Positions 5,983 to 8,277 of a stretch of DNA of 8,277 nucleotides are shown here, piece after piece. The notes below the pieces were generated by a model. It ran no database searches. It was not told the origin of the DNA and was given only the letters and a program-made list of their open reading frames with translations. A program made the position numbers and the translations under genes. Each line of letters starts with the position of its first letter. The stretch's first letter is position 1. The stretch comes from Lysobacteraceae bacterium (GTDB taxonomy: Bacteria > Pseudomonadota > Gammaproteobacteria > Xanthomonadales > Rhodanobacteraceae), in NCBI GenBank assembly GCA_018971925.1, contig JAGWZT010000069.1:1-8277 (forward strand), given 5' to 3'.

Positions 5983-6005
5983 GCACCGCGCAAGGGCAAA
6001 TCCGG

Positions 6006-6749
6006 ATGAAGAAGATCGGCATCCTCGGCGGAATCGGCTGGCCATCGACGGTCGAGTATTACGCGGGCTTGTGCGGGCTCGCGGAATCGCGCAACCGCGT
6101 GCAGGATCGCGCACCGCTGCCGGAGATGGCGATCGAATCACTGGACCTCGCAAAAGCGGAAATGCTGGTCGGCAGCGACGGCGACGAGGACTCGTGGCTC
6201 GCCTTCGATGCGTATCACCGCGAGGCCCTGCAACGACTGGAGCGAAGCGGCGCCAACTTCGCGGTGATCGCCTGCAACACCGCCCACCACCGCCTGCAGC
6301 AGATCGAGCACGGTCTCGCGATCCCCATCCTCGGCATCGTGGACACCGCCGCGGATGCCTGTGCCGAACGCGGCGTGCGGGACGTGCTGATCCTCGGCAC
6401 CCGCACGGTGATGGCGTCTGCCGTGTTTCGCGAGACCTTCCGGCAGCGCGGCATCGACGCACGCGCGCCCGCGGAAGAACGGCACAGGCAGATGGTGCTT
6501 GCATCCATCGATGCGCTCTCACGCGGATACGATGATGGCGCATCCAGACGCATCCGCCAGGTCATTGTTGAATCTGGCCTGCATCAGGCGGACTCCTCGG
6601 CTGCGGTTTATCTTGGATGCACCGAATTGCCGCTGGCTTTCCCGACGCACAAACACGAAAGCCTGTTCGAGGTCGGCGGGATTCGTTGCATCAATTCCAC
6701 GGCCCTGCATATCCAGGCGGCGTTTCAATTTGCAATCGGGGGCTCCTAG
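6006..6749 (+). CDS. Aspartate/glutamate racemase family protein (YgeA-like)
   Basis: This 247-residue enzyme belongs to the PLP-independent Asp/Glu racemase family, which interconverts L- and D-amino acids by a two-cysteine, two-base mechanism. It starts KKIGILGGIGWPSTVEYY, as in E. coli YgeA, and has both catalytic cysteines: Cys90 in VIACNTAHH and Cys205 in YLGCTELPL. Between them lie IPILGIVDT and VLILGTRTVM, the start of the second domain. Both sites are intact, so an active racemase is expected; the substrate (Asp, Glu or another amino acid) cannot be told. ATG at 6006 gives the canonical N-terminus; a GTG at 5979 overlapping the NIPSNAP stop (GTGA) would add nine residues. The gap to the NIPSNAP stop is 23 nt and to the hydrolase ATG 2 nt, so the genes are co-transcribed. 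Confidence 0.93.
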   Translation: MKKIGILGGIGWPSTVEYYAGLCGLAESRNRVQDRAPLPEMAIESLDLAKAEMLVGSDGDEDSWLAFDAYHREALQRLERSGANFAVIACNTAHHRLQQIEHGLAIPILGIVDTAADACAERGVRDVLILGTRTVMASAVFRETFRQRGIDARAPAEERHRQMVLASIDALSRGYDDGASRRIRQVIVESGLHQADSSAAVYLGCTELPLAFPTHKHESLFEVGGIRCINSTALHIQAAFQFAIGGS

Positions 6750-6751
6750 TG

Positions 6752-7930
6752 ATGTGCGCAATGATTCGGGCTCTGGTTCTTGCCTTGACATTACCTATGT
6801 CCGCCATGGCTACCGAGCCCCCCATGACGGGGCTGCAACGCGATGTGGTGTTCACCGACTTCCCGGCCTTTGCGCGCAACGGTGAGTTGCTGCGAAGGCT
6901 GGTCAGCCCGTTGAATGCACAGCGCGTCCTGCAACAGCTCGCGCCGACAGCGGCGCAGGCGCAACCGCTCGATCCGGCAAAACAGCGCTTCGTCCTGTAC
7001 GTGCCGCCCGGACCGCCACCAACGCGTGGGTATGCATTGCTGGTATTCGTGCCGCCGTGGGACGACGCGCGCGTGCCGTCGCAGTGGATTCCGGTGCTGG
7101 ACAAGTGGCATGTGATCTTTGTCAGCGCCGCGCAATCGGGCAATGGCGCCGATGTCCTGAATCGTCGTGAACCCCTGGCGCTTCTAGCGGCCTATGGAGT
7201 CACGCATCGCTATCGCGTCGATCTCGCGCATGTTTACATCGGCGGGTTCTCCGGTGGTTCACGAATTGCGTTGCGTCTCGCGCTCGGATATCCCGACGTG
7301 TTCAGGGGTGCCCTGCTGGATGCCGGCAGTGACACGATCGGCACCTCACTTGTACCGCTGCCTCCTGCCGACCTGCTCCAGCAATTTCAGCAAACGACGC
7401 GTCTGGTATTTCTAACCGGCTCGGATGACCACGGCCCGAATGGTGGCGTCAGCGCTATATTTCGTCCAGATACGCAGGAGTCGCCGATTCCAACGAATCT
7501 GTACGAAAAAGAGCGACAAGGCTTCGGGTTGACGACGATAATGGGTGAGAACGGAATGAACAAATTCGAGAACCCGACCTTGCCAAGCCAACACTCGCTG
7601 CACCAATGGTGCATGCAGAATTTCGACATCGATATCCTGCGCGGTGTAGGCCATACACTGATGGATTCTTCCGCACTGGATTTTGCATTGCACCGCTTGG
7701 CTGAACCTGTCCAGCAGCTTGATGCCGATAAACTCTCTGCATGTCGCGCAAAAATCAACGATCAATTGAAAGCACAACTGCAACGAGTTCAATCATTGCT
7801 TGACGACGGGAAACTCAGCAACGCGAGAATGCTGATTGAAAAAGTCGACGCGCAATACGGCGGACTTGCCGCGCCGCGCAGCGTCGAGCTGATGCGCGCC
7901 ATCGACGCAGGCGACACTCCGGCTCGCTGA
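6752..7930 (+). CDS. Exported alpha/beta hydrolase (PHB-depolymerase/esterase-like)
   Basis: This 392-residue protein begins with a Sec signal peptide (MIRALVLALTLPMSAMA, cleavage expected after AMA) and an alpha/beta hydrolase domain: LLVFVPPWDD, VIFVSAAQSGN, HVYIGGFSGGS (nucleophile elbow, Ser167 at 7250-7252), RLVFLTGSDDHGPN (acid Asp225 or Asp226) and GVGHTLMD (His301). The full triad is present, so it should be an active serine hydrolase in the periplasm or outside the cell. It resembles the esterase/PHB-depolymerase branch; the substrate is unknown. Residues 228-285 between Asp and His form a large insert in AT-richer DNA, and a charged helical tail of about 65 residues (325-392) closes the protein. 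Start at 6752, 2 nt after the racemase stop, with GGGGG upstream; ATG 6761 is possible. Not the long frame from 6617, which overlaps the racemase. Confidence 0.85.
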   Translation: MCAMIRALVLALTLPMSAMATEPPMTGLQRDVVFTDFPAFARNGELLRRLVSPLNAQRVLQQLAPTAAQAQPLDPAKQRFVLYVPPGPPPTRGYALLVFVPPWDDARVPSQWIPVLDKWHVIFVSAAQSGNGADVLNRREPLALLAAYGVTHRYRVDLAHVYIGGFSGGSRIALRLALGYPDVFRGALLDAGSDTIGTSLVPLPPADLLQQFQQTTRLVFLTGSDDHGPNGGVSAIFRPDTQESPIPTNLYEKERQGFGLTTIMGENGMNKFENPTLPSQHSLHQWCMQNFDIDILRGVGHTLMDSSALDFALHRLAEPVQQLDADKLSACRAKINDQLKAQLQRVQSLLDDGKLSNARMLIEKVDAQYGGLAAPRSVELMRAIDAGDTPAR

Positions 7931-7968
7931 CGCCACACCTTCAGGTTCGACGTGGTAGCGTTCGAGGC

Positions 7969-8277
7969 ATGGGCAAACGCAACCAGACGGAGCGTTCCAT
8001 CCCGACACTTCCGGCATGGGTCGCCAACGTGGTCGATTTCGCGCACACGTTTCCGGATTCCGACGCGCGGATCGCGCTGGCGATCGATTTGGCGCGACAC
8101 AACGTCGAGCACGCCACGGGTGGACCGTTCGGCGCGGCGGTATTCGACGAGGACGGCCGGGTGGTCGCGGCCGGCGTGAACCGCGTGGAGCCGCTGCAGG
8201 TGTCGCTGGCGCACGCGGAAATCGTGGCGCTCGTGTGTGCACAACGAAGACTCGGACGGGCGCGCCTCAACGACGAC
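7969..8277 (+). CDS. Nucleoside/guanine deaminase (CDA superfamily), 3' partial
   Basis: ATG at 7969 opens a frame that stays open to the window edge (103 codons). After a lead of about 45 residues the CDA-superfamily pattern appears: DARIALAIDLARHNVEHATGG, then PFGAAVFDEDGRVVAAGVNRV (about 53-73), and the zinc-ligand motif HAE at 82-84 (LAHAEIVAL), where the Glu is the proton shuttle. The second motif, PCxxC, should lie beyond the edge. This layout fits nucleoside deaminases of the guanine-deaminase/TadA-like group, which hydrolyse the amino group of a purine or cytosine base in the cytosol. The 45-residue N-terminal extension is longer than in many GuaD or TadA proteins. It follows the hydrolase by 38 nt in the same direction; whether it shares the operon is unclear, as no good ribosome-binding site or terminator is seen. 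Confidence 0.82.
   Translation, partial: MGKRNQTERSIPTLPAWVANVVDFAHTFPDSDARIALAIDLARHNVEHATGGPFGAAVFDEDGRVVAAGVNRVEPLQVSLAHAEIVALVCAQRRLGRARLNDD

Noticed and set aside
5262..6005. Long upstream extension of the racemase frame
   Set aside because: It overlaps the regulator and the NIPSNAP gene in other frames and is Arg/His/Pro-rich; the family N-terminus KKIGILGG begins at ATG 6006.
5617..6543. 308-codon minus-strand frame over NIPSNAP and racemase
   Set aside because: Arg/Ser/Pro-rich in its N-terminal half, antisense to two recognisable genes.
6617..6751. Upstream extension of the hydrolase frame
   Set aside because: It overlaps the conserved C-terminus of the racemase; the signal peptide starts at 6752 or 6761, right after the racemase stop.

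Overview
The window is GC-rich, densely packed bacterial DNA, most likely from a gammaproteobacterium of the Xanthomonadales (Rhodanobacteraceae/Xanthomonadaceae-like). This rests on the high third-position GC, a bacterial-type GlnRS (direct glutaminylation, typical of Gammaproteobacteria), a DUF2007-apt pair, a CsbD/YtjA stress pair and a single-PDZ HtrA protease. The assignment is inferred from gene content, not from a marker gene search.

Layout. (1) 1-815, +: 3' part of a periplasmic DegS/AlgW-type serine protease, cut by the window edge. (2) 816-923: a gap between convergent genes filled by a two-unit inverted palindromic repeat (821-908) that looks like a REP doublet. (3) 924-1771, -: a DUF2007 protein and adenine phosphoribosyltransferase (apt), probably translationally coupled through a TTGA overlap. 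(4) 1772-1951: divergent intergenic region. (5) 1952-3685, +: glnS, glutaminyl-tRNA synthetase, with an insert of about 18 residues before its KMSKS-type loop. (6) 3686-4712, +: about 300 nt with no convincing gene, a 16-codon mini-ORF with an excellent ribosome-binding site, a CsbD-family stress protein, a strong hairpin and a YtjA/DUF1328 small membrane protein. (7) 4741-5430, -: an ArsR-type winged-helix regulator. (8) 5650-7930, +, divergent from the regulator: a NIPSNAP-domain protein with an in-frame Tat-signal-like stretch upstream, an aspartate/glutamate-type racemase and an exported alpha/beta hydrolase, packed as an operon. (9) 7969-8277, +: start of a nucleoside deaminase (CDA superfamily), cut by the window edge.

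Regions 1-5 are mostly housekeeping: envelope proteolysis, purine salvage and translation. The most interesting part is 4741-7930. There a regulator with conserved Cys/His residues faces a three-gene operon across a short divergent region, where a TCACG-N10-CGTGA inverted repeat overlaps a good -10 element. The operon joins a small NIPSNAP fold protein, a two-cysteine amino-acid racemase and a signal-peptide-bearing serine hydrolase. A small regulated uptake or catabolic module is a reasonable hypothesis, but the substrate cannot be read from the sequence.
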